Below, piece by piece: positions 15,633-25,387 of a stretch of DNA of 64,000 nt. The stretch spans positions 1-64,000 of the forward strand of contig JAGYIQ010000004.1 in the NCBI GenBank assembly GCA_018402565.1, given 5' to 3'. The position numbers were made by a program, and so were the translations under genes. This DNA is from Pirellulaceae bacterium (GTDB lineage: Bacteria; Planctomycetota; Planctomycetia; Pirellulales; Pirellulaceae). A model generated the notes under the pieces. The model did not search any database. It saw only the letters and a list, made by a program, of their open reading frames with translations, and was not told where the DNA came from. Position 1 is the first letter of the stretch. Each line of letters starts with the position of its first letter.

Positions 15633-17314
15633 TTCCTTATCCCATCTAACATAATCGGCTTAAAAAGTCCATACCCGAAGAATCTCCCGGCACCAATCAA
15701 AACGGGTCCGACAATTGCTTGATCGAATCGCAGGAAAACATGGATTTGGGGGCGCCTTGGTTTCCCCGGCCTTCCAGGCATCAAAGGAAAGCCATCACCG
15801 AGTGGTGCGTGTTCATCCGCCGAATTTCTCTGACGCAATCGACGGGTCTTCGCGTAGGCTCGTGGCGTACCAGTGTGCCACGCTGTTGTATCGAGATCTA
15901 TTTCGGTTGGTGCGGGCAATCCTGATCCAATACAGGACTCTGCAATCGTCCTTCGCACTTCCATTTCCCAAGCACGACGGTCTTCGCCAATCGTTGTTTT
16001 TGGGAAACGATCCAGAACGACAGGTGTTACACTAGCCCAACTCTGGCTGGGGCCGGTCCATGTGCCATTCAGCAGCGAGATCGGGGGTTCTGGACGCTCC
16101 TCCAGTCGCAGCAACCAGACACCACGGTTACCAAGCTTTAACTCTATGATTCGCGCTTCACCATCTTCGTCATAGAAGAGCGGACCGAGCAAGCGGCCTC
16201 GCTCGGCGGGAGAAACATACGTTCGATTCGGGAAGGCAAGCGCCAAACCCATCACATGACCATCCGCGTACCTGTTGCCAACATATGGCAAAGCAAGGAA
16301 CGCAGTGTGGGGCAGTCTAGTTGGCATCCCGGTTTCTGAGTTATGTCCGCCAACCCATTCGGGAGGCGGCACGACCGGGCATTGAGACATGCAGGCGTCG
16401 CGCAACCTCGTTGTTAAAGCAAGCGTGTCTTGTACCCCGATGTTCCGGCCCTCCAGCTTTGTCAGGATCATCAACTCCGAGTCAAAGTGATCGCCCTGGA
16501 CAGATTCAGGCCCAGTTTGGTCCTGACCCAAACAGCGGTAACCTTGCCAGAGTCCGATAGTAGCAGGAGTCGGCTCAGGAGCGCGTAAATTTTTCCCGTA
16601 CACCTGTCCAAACAGTTTCTCAAAAGCCGCCTTTGCCTCCCTCTGGGGTTTTCCTTTTGTTGACTCGATCGCAACCTTCAAGCCGACAAACTGCTCGATG
16701 CGATCAGCATTACACGCCGCCTTTAAACGATTAAATTCTCCCTCACTAGCCACACGTACCCGAATTTTTGAAGACTGCGAAACGGGTTGCCATCTAACGC
16801 GTGTCGTTGAAGCCGTCTCAAATTCTTCCATGTTGGTTTGAACCCAAACCCGAACAAAGGAAGACGAATGTCCCACACGAATCACTTTTGAGCATATGGA
16901 ATGCAATGCCCCTATATGCGATTCAACACCATCCACATTGCGCCAGATGTACGTGACGGTCGGATCGAGCGGAATCGAAGTTGGAAAACTTCGCTCCTGC
17001 TTCGAACGCATCAGCCCTGGAGTTGACTGCAAACCCGATTTGTTAACTGTATTTTTGTCGTTGACCGGGACATAAAACTTGACAAGTGACCGCGGGTTCG
17101 ATTCACTAGCGAAGATTTCCGGTGCATGTTGCGATTCCAGCCAATGCAGTGCAGCAACTTCGCTTTCTTCCTCATCGGTTTCGAAAACGGAAGCCGCCAT
17201 CGCCATGTACAATCGCCCTGGATGTGGTGGCCATTCAGGTTGATCGCGGTTGGACGCGCTGGCTGCGACACATCGGCCGGTAATAAAATCAACCCCGATT
17301 GTCAGTGTTTTCAT
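15629..17314 (-). CDS. csb2: Csb2 (GSU0054 family), type I-U Cas5/Cas6-like subunit
   Basis: 561 residues. The N-terminal TGRCVAA then WPPHPGRLYMAMAASVFE is the diagnostic Csb2 opening (RAMP strand plus WPP.P.RL). The C-terminal IHVFLRFDQAIVGPVLIGAG then RFFGYGLF is the second RAMP glycine-rich end. In type I-U (I-G) this protein combines the Cas5 role, holding the crRNA 5' handle, with Cas6-type repeat cleavage. It overlaps csb1 by ATGA at 17311-17314 and cas3 by ATGA at 15629-15632, so the three are translationally coupled. Unlike the shorter gene at 10121, it lacks an obvious DxDGD..IDH segment. Confidence 0.85.
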   Translation of the reverse strand: MKTLTIGVDFITGRCVAASASNRDQPEWPPHPGRLYMAMAASVFETDEEESEVAALHWLESQHAPEIFASESNPRSLVKFYVPVNDKNTVNKSGLQSTPGLMRSKQERSFPTSIPLDPTVTYIWRNVDGVESHIGALHSICSKVIRVGHSSSFVRVWVQTNMEEFETASTTRVRWQPVSQSSKIRVRVASEGEFNRLKAACNADRIEQFVGLKVAIESTKGKPQREAKAAFEKLFGQVYGKNLRAPEPTPATIGLWQGYRCLGQDQTGPESVQGDHFDSELMILTKLEGRNIGVQDTLALTTRLRDACMSQCPVVPPPEWVGGHNSETGMPTRLPHTAFLALPYVGNRYADGHVMGLALAFPNRTYVSPAERGRLLGPLFYDEDGEARIIELKLGNRGVWLLRLEERPEPPISLLNGTWTGPSQSWASVTPVVLDRFPKTTIGEDRRAWEMEVRRTIAESCIGSGLPAPTEIDLDTTAWHTGTPRAYAKTRRLRQRNSADEHAPLGDGFPLMPGRPGKPRRPQIHVFLRFDQAIVGPVLIGAGRFFGYGLFKPIMLDGIRK

Positions 17315-18602
17315 TCAGCACCCGCTTCGTCAGCACCACTCTTCACGGCCAACTCCTGACTCTTGCGCACTAAATCAACAAGCTTGGCGGCGGGCTTCAG
17401 GATCAACACGTCATCGCGCCACGGAAGCCTTCTTGACTTCGCATCTACAATGGCCTCTTGGAGAAGTTTGATTGCCTGATCCGCAGACAACTTAAATGTT
17501 TGAGGGCTGTCGCCATTCCCGCTGAGAAGTTCCCATTGCGGCTCGCTGAAACACACAAAAGACATCGCGAACGCAGATCAAGTCCGCGCTCGGCGGATAA
17601 AACCGCTCCGCATAGTCCGAGCGCAGCCAGAACCGTCTGAGCTGCCAAGTTCACCTCTGGATCATTCTTAGACTTTGCATCAAGTGGGAACCGTAGTCGG
17701 CGTAGCGCAGGTAGCGATAGCACTGTCGTTTGCTCCGCATATTTGATCGTGACACCGCCAGCGAGATAGATGCGTTGACCGTCATCACCAAGCGGGTCGC
17801 GTCCAGTGTCGGAGAGCGATGGAGCGATATTACCATGATTGACTTCCGATGGCTTGCCGTCTTTTCCCGCCAGAACAGGCTTCTTCTTGTCGAGCTTGGC
17901 CTGGCTCACATCGGTTGTCCAAGTTCCATCACTGCCTTGGTAAATCGGCCCTGCTTTGAGTTGGATACTCAACGGATCCATGCGACTACTGGTCTTAACG
18001 CCTAACGTCACATCAATTCCGATGATTTCCGATACGATGGCACGCTGGAATTTGACACCCAAGCCACCCTTGGGGCCTGTCGAATCCCAGATGCCATAGA
18101 CAAGCGAGGTCGGACAAAGCTCAAATAGCGGCGTCGCATTCTTGAGCGTAGCCATAATGATCTTCTTGCCTTCATCTGAGTTTCGAAACGGAGTTCCGTT
18201 CAACTCACTGTCGCGGAGGATCGCATCGGCGATTCGGTGCGGAGCTTCGAGGCTGGTCACTCGTCCAATAGGCTCGAACAATCCCTGCTCATCAGAACCC
18301 GGCTCCACAATCGGAATTTCGCTGAAGTCTACCTCGACCACTGGGATCTTAATGCGTCCTTCATCAACAGCGTCCTGAAGCGCCTCTTCGGCACGATTCG
18401 CCTGACTTTGAACAGAATCCAACAACACACATCGCACTAGTTCGTCGTACCCTTTGACGCGTCGCATCTCCATAGCATAGACGGCGCCGGCATAGGTTGG
18501 TGGAAAGACCTTGTCTCCCTCGCCACCAGCGGGTTGCAGTTTGGTACGGCACCGAAACGCAGCTGCGGTTTTGACCGCGGTTTTTAGATCGGAAAGTTTC
18601 AT
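17311..18602 (-). CDS. csb1: Csb1 (Cas7-like, GSU0053 family), frameshifted near its 3' end
   Basis: Backbone subunit of type I-U effector complexes. The first frame runs from ATG 18602 (AAGGAG upstream) through FRCRTKLQPAGGEGDKVFPP, ECPTSLVYGIWDSTG-type residues and GLDLRSRCLL, then derails to a stop at 17445. The family's C-terminus continues in another frame, 17311-17565: EPQWELLSGNG, ADQAIKLLQEAIVDA and LPWRDDVLILKPAAKL. This frame ends in the ATGA overlap with csb2. Joining them needs a -1 shift near 17545-17565, consistent with loss of one base. Full length would be about 430 residues. Either the gene is recently inactivated, the base is a sequence error, or less likely the shift is programmed. 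Confidence 0.8.
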
Positions 18603-19381
18603 TACGGGATACTCCTTGAAAGGGCGTTATTAAAACTCTTGGGTAACCGTTCACGGTTGGTAGTCCGATTTCGGGGCTGGTGCGTTCCGAAAGTCGTTTA
18701 TTTCTCGGGGCAAACGGTTGGGAATCCTCGGTTGCTACTGCCCGCAAACGATCGTTTGGGTAGCTCGACTTGCTCAACAGCATCCTACGGGGCACATCCA
18801 GGGCAAGACTAAAGTCACCGACTTTAACCTTGGCGTTTGAACGATGCCACTCGCACGGCTACTCAAGTAGCCACGACACCAATCCTAAAAGGCCCGAGTG
18901 ACACATAAGGTCACAATCTGCCGGAATCTTCGGAGCCGCCAGACACGCGAGGCTCCGAATGTCATGTCAATCGGATTCTACCGCTGTCCGAGCGATACTC
19001 AGACACGGACCTTTAGCAACAGACCCGGGCTCTTCCGGTTCTTCTTCGCGATAATGCCGGCAAAAACGTATCATATCAGACTGCCTCATACTTAACCTGC
19101 CTTTCACTAGGGCGCGAGCCACGAATTGCTCGAACCTACCTACCCTGTGTCGATCGACCCTGCGATCAACTTCATCAAAAGCCCAGCATACCAAAAAAAT
19201 CTCGCTGTGGGGCCGAGAGTAAAAAAAGTTTTGCAATTTGATCCGGCCCAATTAAACTGGCACCCAACGTGTGCTTCTTCCCAGCCCAACCGGGCGTGTG
19301 GGCACCGAAACCCGGCATCGGCCGCCGGGCAACCTTTTTAATGGAGTGCCCCCCCCACGGTATTTCCCCGGGAGGCCCAGC
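18603..19381. other. Divergent intergenic region between the effector and adaptation genes
   Basis: About 780 bp. It holds a decayed IS66-like MITE at 18643-18796 and must contain the promoters firing left (csb1) and right (cas2). The AT-rich stretch at 19190-19260 is the most promoter-like part but no boxes are convincing. Open frames here have no protein-like character. Confidence 0.45.
18643..18796 (+). mobile_element. Decayed IS66-like MITE (copy A)
   Basis: It starts GTAACCGTTCACGG and shares GGGGCTGGTGC.TTCCG, GCAAACGATCG and CGACTTGCT with the intact copy at 27071-27233. The right terminus has lost the inverted repeat (GGCACATCC instead of GCGTGAACGGTTAC). It lies 40 bp upstream of csb1 in the cas intergenic region. 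Confidence 0.65.
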
Positions 19382-19672
19382 ATGCGTCGTAGTTTTCTGA
19401 TTACCTACGATATTCGCGATGATAAACGGCTGCGAAAAGTTTTTCGCACGATGAAAAACTACGGAGACCATCTCCAGTACAGCGTGTTTGAATGCCAGCT
19501 CTCGACCACGGAACTGCTCCAGTGCCAGGCGGATTTGGGGGCGATCATTCATCACCATCTCGATCAAGTCCTGTTCGTCGATCTGGGCCCGAGCGAACAA
19601 CGCGGGGAACGCGTCATTACCGCACTCGGCCAAGCTTACGCCCCGATCGATGCCGCCTGCTGCGTTGTGTAG
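19382..19672 (+). CDS. cas2: CRISPR adaptation protein Cas2
   Basis: 96 residues, normal for Cas2. The ferredoxin-like fold opens [20 protein letters not shown] with the conserved first-strand Asp. It continues [15 protein letters not shown] and ends in QVLFVDLGP, the usual form in cas4-cas1-linked I-U Cas2 proteins. The start at ATG 19382 follows GGGAGGCCC; a longer frame upstream lacks Cas2 character. It is followed 192 bp later by cas4-cas1 on the same strand. Cas2 dimers bridge two Cas1 dimers in the integrase that inserts spacers at the leader end of the array. Confidence 0.95.
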   Translation: MRRSFLITYDIRDDKRLRKVFRTMKNYGDHLQYSVFECQLSTTELLQCQADLGAIIHHHLDQVLFVDLGPSEQRGERVITALGQAYAPIDAACCVV

Positions 19673-19864
19673 CGGATGCATTAACCCATTGATCGCAGCG
19701 GAGCTCGGTACAAGGTTGAATGCCAGATTCCGAGTCGTTTCCGGCCCGCGAGCCTGGTAACCAAGCCCATTGCGCGAGACGGTTTCGTCTGAACGAAATA
19801 CGCTTCAACGTTTCCTGAACTTGCTATTCCCCCTAATCCCACTAATCTAACTTGGAGTTACTCA
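19673..19864 (+). other. Spacer between cas2 and cas4-cas1
   Basis: 192 bp without a recognisable gene or window repeat. The cas4-cas1 ribosome site TTGGAG lies at its end. This is longer than usual between these two genes. Confidence 0.35.
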
Positions 19865-21808
19865 ATGATACAGAACTCATCTGCCACTGGCTGGGCCGAG
19901 AACAAGTCCCAGGACGACTACCTGCCGGCTCGGATGGTCAACGAGTTTGTCTATTGCCCGCGGTTGTTCTTTCTGGAGCATGTCGAGGGCCAATTCGCGC
20001 ACAACAGCGACACGGTTGACGGCGCCATCAAACATCGCCGCGTTGATGCGACCGTCAAAGGTCTGCCGCGGGTTTCAACTGCCGGGAGCAAAGAGAGCGA
20101 GACCGATTCAGAAGCTGCTCCGGCCGGCGAGGCCACCGAGCAGCCTCGCCTGCATGCCCGCAGCGTGACGCTGGCCAGCGACCGCCATCAGGTCTTGGCC
20201 AAGTTGGATCTGGTCGAAGCTAGCGGCACCGTGGCCACACCGATCGATTACAAGCGCGGACGCCCCAAAATCGGCGACGACGGCTCGCCTACGGCGTGGG
20301 AACCCGAGCAAGTTCAATTGTGCGTTCAGGCCTTTGTATTGAGAGAAAATGGCTACCAGTGCAACGAAGGGATCCTCTATTTTGCAGAAAGCAAGCAGCG
20401 GGTCCGCATTCCGATCACTGCCGAGTTGGAGCAACTGACTGAGTCGGCCCTGGCTGGGGCGCGTGCCCTGTTGCGGGACGGTCAATTGCCACCGCCCTTG
20501 GTCGATAGCCCGAAGTGCCCTCGGTGCTCCTTGGTGGGGATTTGCCTGCCCGACGAGTCTCGGGCCTGTGTGAGCGCGGAGCCAGTATTGGAGCAGGGCA
20601 CCCTGTTTGATCTGGGGCCGCGACTGTACCAGATATCGATGCCGGAACGCGAAGAACGCCCGATCAGGCGGCTGTTGTCTGCTCGGGACGAGCGCCGCCC
20701 GCTGTACGTCAATACTCCGGGCTTGGTGGTCGGCAAATCGGGCGACATGCTGCAAATCAAGGAGAAGGGGAAGACGATCCGTGAAGTTCGTCTGTTGGAC
20801 ACCAACCAAGTCAACTTGATGGGGCCGATCCAGATTTCGACGCAAGCGTTGCAAGGTCTGATGCAAGCCGAGATTCCCGTCGGCTTCTTTTCGCTGGGGC
20901 ATTGGTTCTACGGAATAACTCACGGTATCGGGTTGAAAAACATTTTTACTCGGCGGGAGCAGTTTCGTCGGGCGGACGATCCGCGATTTTGCCAGCGGCT
21001 GGCCAATGCGTTGGTGGTCGGTAAGATTCGCAACAGCCGAGTCATGCTGATGCGTAATCACACGGCCGTGCCAGCGGGAACGGTTCGATTGTTGAAACGT
21101 ATGGAGCAATTGGCCAGCCAGTGTACCGAGCTTCCTGAGTTGTTGGGGATTGAGGGAACGGCGGCTGCGGCCTACTTTTCCCAGTTCGGAGGGATGTTGA
21201 AGGTGGGGACTAATGCCGATCCGTTTGAGCCCGAACTGAACTCAGCGGAGGACGGTGGGCACCCGCTGGCGAGTGAGGCTGGCAGCGGGGACGGGTCAAG
21301 CAAAATGTTGAGTCCGGTAAGCGATTCTCCTTGGTTAACTTTTGATTTTTCGCGGCGGAATCGACGTCCGCCGCGTGATCCGGTGAACGCCTTGTTGTCT
21401 TTGGCCTACAGTGTGCTGGCCAAGGAGTTGATGATCACCTGCGCGTTGGTCGGCCTGGACCCGTATTTGGGCTTCTATCACCAGCCGCGTTATGGCCGAC
21501 CGGCGTTGGCCTTGGATTTGATGGAGCCCTTCCGACCATTGATTGCCGATTCGGCCGTTTTATCGGCGATCAATAGTCGCATGGTGACGCCGGAGGATTT
21601 TGTGCAAGCGGGCGACGCGGTCAGTTTAACGCCGCGTGGGCGGAAGCAATTCTTTCTGGCGTTTGAATCGCGGATGGACGCACTGGTGACGCACCCATTG
21701 TTCGGGTATCGGGTCAGTTATCGTCGGATGTTGGAGATACAAACCCGTTTGTTGGCTCGCATGTTGTGCGGCGAGATCGCCAATTATCCGGTGTTTGTGA
21801 CTCGTTGA
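19865..21808 (+). CDS. cas4-cas1: Cas4-Cas1 fusion protein
   Basis: 647 residues, the arrangement typical of type I-U. Cas4 nuclease part (about 1-235): Cys31 in VYCPRLFF, Asp115 in AKLDLVE, the D-x-K core PIDYKRGRP at 127-133, and Cys218, Cys221 and Cys227 in CPRCSLVGIC, giving the four cysteines of an iron-sulfur cluster. Cas1 integrase part (about 275-647): active-site Glu430 in LLGIEG, His539 in GFYHQPRYGR, and Asp551/Glu554 in ALDLMEPFRP. An acidic, low-complexity loop at about 450-490 is longer than usual. All catalytic residues are present, so spacer acquisition should be possible. Cas4 trims PAM-bearing prespacers. Confidence 0.95.
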   Translation: MIQNSSATGWAENKSQDDYLPARMVNEFVYCPRLFFLEHVEGQFAHNSDTVDGAIKHRRVDATVKGLPRVSTAGSKESETDSEAAPAGEATEQPRLHARSVTLASDRHQVLAKLDLVEASGTVATPIDYKRGRPKIGDDGSPTAWEPEQVQLCVQAFVLRENGYQCNEGILYFAESKQRVRIPITAELEQLTESALAGARALLRDGQLPPPLVDSPKCPRCSLVGICLPDESRACVSAEPVLEQGTLFDLGPRLYQISMPEREERPIRRLLSARDERRPLYVNTPGLVVGKSGDMLQIKEKGKTIREVRLLDTNQVNLMGPIQISTQALQGLMQAEIPVGFFSLGHWFYGITHGIGLKNIFTRREQFRRADDPRFCQRLANALVVGKIRNSRVMLMRNHTAVPAGTVRLLKRMEQLASQCTELPELLGIEGTAAAAYFSQFGGMLKVGTNADPFEPELNSAEDGGHPLASEAGSGDGSSKMLSPVSDSPWLTFDFSRRNRRPPRDPVNALLSLAYSVLAKELMITCALVGLDPYLGFYHQPRYGRPALALDLMEPFRPLIADSAVLSAINSRMVTPEDFVQAGDAVSLTPRGRKQFFLAFESRMDALVTHPLFGYRVSYRRMLEIQTRLLARMLCGEIANYPVFVTR

Positions 21809-22215
21809 GCTTGGTGCGACCGCGGCGAATACTTGTGGCAATCTCCAGTTGGTTTTGCTGGCAGACGATCGTGCTGTTAGCCCGACTTGTTCCACGCCAG
21901 CCTACGGGGTGTGAACGGTTCGGTCGGGGCATTCTGGTGTCTGGGCGAGTTGGTGCCTGAATTTCTGGGGTCAATGCCTGGGTGTCTTTGGGCTGGCGTG
22001 TGGCCCAGGTGGAAGGGACTGTGGGGGGCGATTGGCGTGCGAGCGGCGAGGTGATGTCAAAAGGTAGGGGGTCGCTCGCAAGCCATAAGTCGTGTAGAGC
22101 CAGAGGTTTAGGCGAGTTAGGGTTGTCTCGCTGTGCTCGCGTGTCTAGAATCGGGGGTAGGTGCTCGCGAATGGTCGGTTTTCCCTCGGGAAACAGGCCT
22201 TCGTTTCACCCGCCC
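21809..22215 (+). promoter_or_regulatory. CRISPR leader region, containing a MITE fragment
   Basis: 407 bp between cas4-cas1 and the first repeat. With ATTGAAGC taken as the repeat 3' end, transcription is rightward and this is the leader side. The first ~110 bp are occupied by a MITE fragment; the rest is GC-rich and G-biased, with no clear promoter boxes. Leader assignment is by position and repeat orientation only. Confidence 0.5.
21840..21920 (+). mobile_element. Right-end fragment of the IS66-like MITE (copy B)
   Basis: Shares CTCCAGTTG, GCAGACGATCG, GTTAGCCCGACTTG, CCTACGGGGTGTGAACGGTT with the right half of the copy at 27071-27233. The left half is missing. It begins 31 bp after the cas4-cas1 stop. 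Confidence 0.6.
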
Positions 22216-25200
22216 CTTTCCGTGGTCGAAAGATCACGGCCCCATTGAAGCCCGCTCGAGTGCTCAGCGCCGTGCTGCGCCAAGATCGCCTTCCGTGGTC
22301 GAAAGATCACGGCCCCATTGAAGCAGCGTCCGTCGTGGCGTGTCCGGCAGTCTGCAGCTTTCCGTGGTCGAAAGATCACGGCCCCATTGAAGCACGCCTG
22401 CATCGGATACAATAAGCGTCTCACTAAACCGCCTTTCCGTGGTCGAAAGATCACGGCCCCATTGAAAGCACGTTGCGCGTCAGAACGTCGATCGCCTCAG
22501 CGATGTATCGCTTTCCGTGGTCGAAGATCACGGCCCCATTAACGCAGCGATCACCAGTATGTCGCACGACGCGTCGCGGCGTCTTCCGTGGTCGAAAGAT
22601 CACGGCCCCATTGAAGCTACCGAAGCTCGTGGCCTGTTCGCTGTTCGAGCGCGCTTTCCAGTAGTCGAAGATCACGGCCCCATGAATAGTGCCGCTAGGT
22701 CGAGCCGTTCACACTGTCAAATCGGCTTTCCGTGGTCGAAAGATCACGGCCCCATTGAAGCCTGCTCATGCCGTCGGGCAAGTAGCGCAGAATGTGTGCC
22801 CGCGCTTCCGTGGTCGAAAGATCACGGCCCCATTAAGCTCTGTCGTCGAAGACCAACTGACCAATCATCTGGCACTCGCCTTTCCGTGGTCGAAAGATCA
22901 CGGCCCCATTGAAGCAAGCGGTTCGTGATCGACTTCACCGGCGGAAAGTCGACTTTCCGTGGTCGAAAGATCACGGCCCCATTGAAGCAACCTGTGAGTC
23001 CCTACCACACCTAAATCCACGACTCGCTCTTTCCGTGGTCGAAAGATCACGGCCCCATTGAAGCCCTGATAGGCGACCGCGGCATTAGGCGAGCGGTCGG
23101 CGGGCTTTCCAGGGTCGAAAGATCACGGCCCCATTGAAGCACAGCATACGCGCGGCAGTCTTCGCGAGGGAGTTCATGGCTTTCCGTGGTCGAAAGATCA
23201 CGGCCCCATTGAAGCGTGCGGTTGTTGACGCGACTGTGGTACGCGTCGATCCTTTCCGTGGTCGAAAGATCACGGCCCCATTGAAGCAATGCCACCGTGC
23301 GTTGCCTCAATAGCGTCCGCATCGCTTTCCGTGGTCGAAAGATCACGGCCCCATTGAAGCCGGACGGCAAAACGGATTTGGTCAGATATTGGGGTGTGCT
23401 TTCCGTGGTCGAAAGATCACGGCCCCATTGAAGCCGCGGGACGAGGTCTGGTAGGCCAACGGACATGGCGAAGGCTTTCCGTGGTCGAAAGATCACGGCC
23501 CCATTGAAGCTCTGCTTCCAGGCATCTCTCAGATGCGCGTCCGCTGCAGCCATCTTTCCGTGGTCGAAAGATCACGGCCCCATTGAAGCGTTGGCCACCG
23601 GCTCGGAATCGCCTCAGCCGACCACGCCTTCCGTGGTCGAAAGATCACGGCCCCATTGAAGCCATCCGCAAAACGGATACGGTCGCAGTGAGTGTCAGTT
23701 CCTTTCCGTGGTCGAAAGATCACGGCCCCATTGAAGCTGACGCGGCCTCACTCGGAACGCCGCGCCACCGGCTGCTCTTTCCGTGGTCGAAAGATCACGG
23801 CCCCATTGAAGCCCGTACTGATGCTCAGGTCGTACTTTGTCCTTGTTCGCTTTCCGTGGTCGAGATCACGGCCCCATTGAAGCTCAGATGCCACCTCTGA
23901 TCCACGATCGCTCAACGCACCTTTCCGTGGTCGAAAGATCACGGCCCCATTGAAGCGGATCTCAGACCGAGGCGTCGCTGCGTGCGATTGGCTTCGCTTT
24001 CCGTGGTCGAAAGATCACGGCCCCATTGAAGGCGTCAGCAACCGGATCGCATTACGAGTTGCAGTGCTGACTTTCCGTGGTCGAAAGATCACGGCCCCAT
24101 TGAAGCCGTGGCGCTCGAACGCTGGACTTAACGCGTCCGACCCAACTTTCCGTGGTCGAAAGATCACGGCCCCATTGAAAGCCGTAGTCAACTGACCTTT
24201 GGGCAGATGTCAGCGGTTAATGACTTTCCGTGGTCGAAAGATCACGGCCCCATTGAAGCGTACTGCCGGCTCGACGCTGAGGCTCAGCTGTTTCAGCCTT
24301 TCCGTGGTCGAAAGATCACGGCCCCATTGAAGCTGCCAGCCAATGACGCTCGGGGGCGGGCGCTCAGTTGGCTTTCCGTGGTCGAAAGATCACGGCCCCA
24401 TTGAAGCGTTTGATGGCCTTGCGGAGTTCGCTTTCCTTCCACCCTTTCCGTGGTCGAAAGATCACGGCCCCATTGAAGCTGGTCGTCAAACCGACACCCC
24501 ATTTCGGCCAATTGCCTTTCCGTGGTCGAAAGATCACAGCCCCATTGAAGCGCCATCCCCGAATGGGCGGCGGTCACCGGTTCTCGCTTTCCGTGGTCGA
24601 AAGATCACGGCCCCATTGAAGCGAGTCCAACAGGTAGTCGCGATCCAGCAGGCGGGACGATCTTTCCGTGGTCGAAAGATCACGGCCCCATTGAAGCAGG
24701 CTGCGATGACGGTTGCCGAGCGAATCCTACAGGCTTTCCGTGGTCGAAAGATCACGGCCCCATTGAAGCGTCCAGCGGGTTCGAGTAATGCGCCATGGCC
24801 GTTGCTTCTTTCCGTGGTCGAAAGATCACGGCCCCATTGAAGCGTGCTTGTCTGCGATCCAATCACAACCAGGTCGCACCTTTCCGTGGTCGAAAGATCA
24901 CGGCCCCATTGAAGCTCGAATACGTCGCCACCATCGACAGGGTTTAGGTCCAGCTTTCCGTGGTCGAAAGATCACGGCCCCATTGAAGCAGCGATGCGGT
25001 CGGCGGGTACGCTTATTGAACTATCAGCAGCTTTCCGTGGTCGAAAGATCACGGCCCCATTGAAGCGAACAACTGTAGCCGAGCACCCAGAGTTTGAGTA
25101 CCCCTTTCCGTGGTCGAAAGATCACGGCCCCATTGAAGCTGGCAATTGCAGGTCGGCGACAAACTTGTCGGCATCTCTTTCCGTGGTCGAAAGATCACGG

Positions 25201-25289
25201 CCCCATTGAAGCACGTGGCAATTAGGTCGCGGGTTATCTTCGATCGGCATCTGCTTTCCGTGGTCGAAAGATCACGGCCCCATTGAAGC
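22216..25289 (+). CRISPR. CRISPR array, 42 repeats and 41 spacers (type I-U)
   Basis: The 36-nt consensus repeat starts CTTTCCGTGGTCGAAAGATC and ends ACGGCCCCATTGAAGC. Spacers are mostly 35-39 bp and all look unique. Positions 5-24 of the repeat fold into an 8-bp stem closed by GAAA. The ATTGAAGC end matches the usual 8-nt crRNA 5' handle form, giving rightward transcription from the cas1 side. Divergent repeats: 22290, 22583, 22805 and 23628 lack one T of CTTTCC; 22511 and 22654 lack one A; 23850 lacks two bases; 22433 and 24146 have an extra A; 23997 has an extra G; 23105 has AGGG for GTGG. The last repeat (25254) is perfect. Most degenerate copies lie in the first half. Confidence 0.97.
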
Positions 25290-25387
25290 CGATTTTGCCG
25301 GGCGATAATCTCGCCAGTGTCGCCCTTTTGTTTTGCCGACCAGCCTATGCGCAACATTACCTGACTTACCACTGGTTTTGGATTATT

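Noticed and set aside
17545-17565. Programmed -1 frameshift in csb1
   Set aside because: There is no clear heptameric slippery site with a following pseudoknot, and csb1 is normally encoded in one frame.
18364-18795. 143-codon minus-strand frame overlapping the csb1 start
   Set aside because: It lies in another frame over csb1 and the decayed MITE and has no protein-like character.
19865-21109. 333-codon minus-strand frame opposite cas4-cas1
   Set aside because: The plus strand encodes all Cas4 and Cas1 catalytic residues, so the antisense frame is a shadow.
22133-25209. Many short frames with KITAPLK, WSKDHGPIEA or FNGAVIFRPRK
   Set aside because: All are translations of the CRISPR repeat with intervening spacers.
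21809-25289. A diversity-generating retroelement or retron linked to the repeats
   Set aside because: No reverse transcriptase motif (such as YADD) was seen anywhere in the window, and the repeat-spacer structure is a standard CRISPR array.
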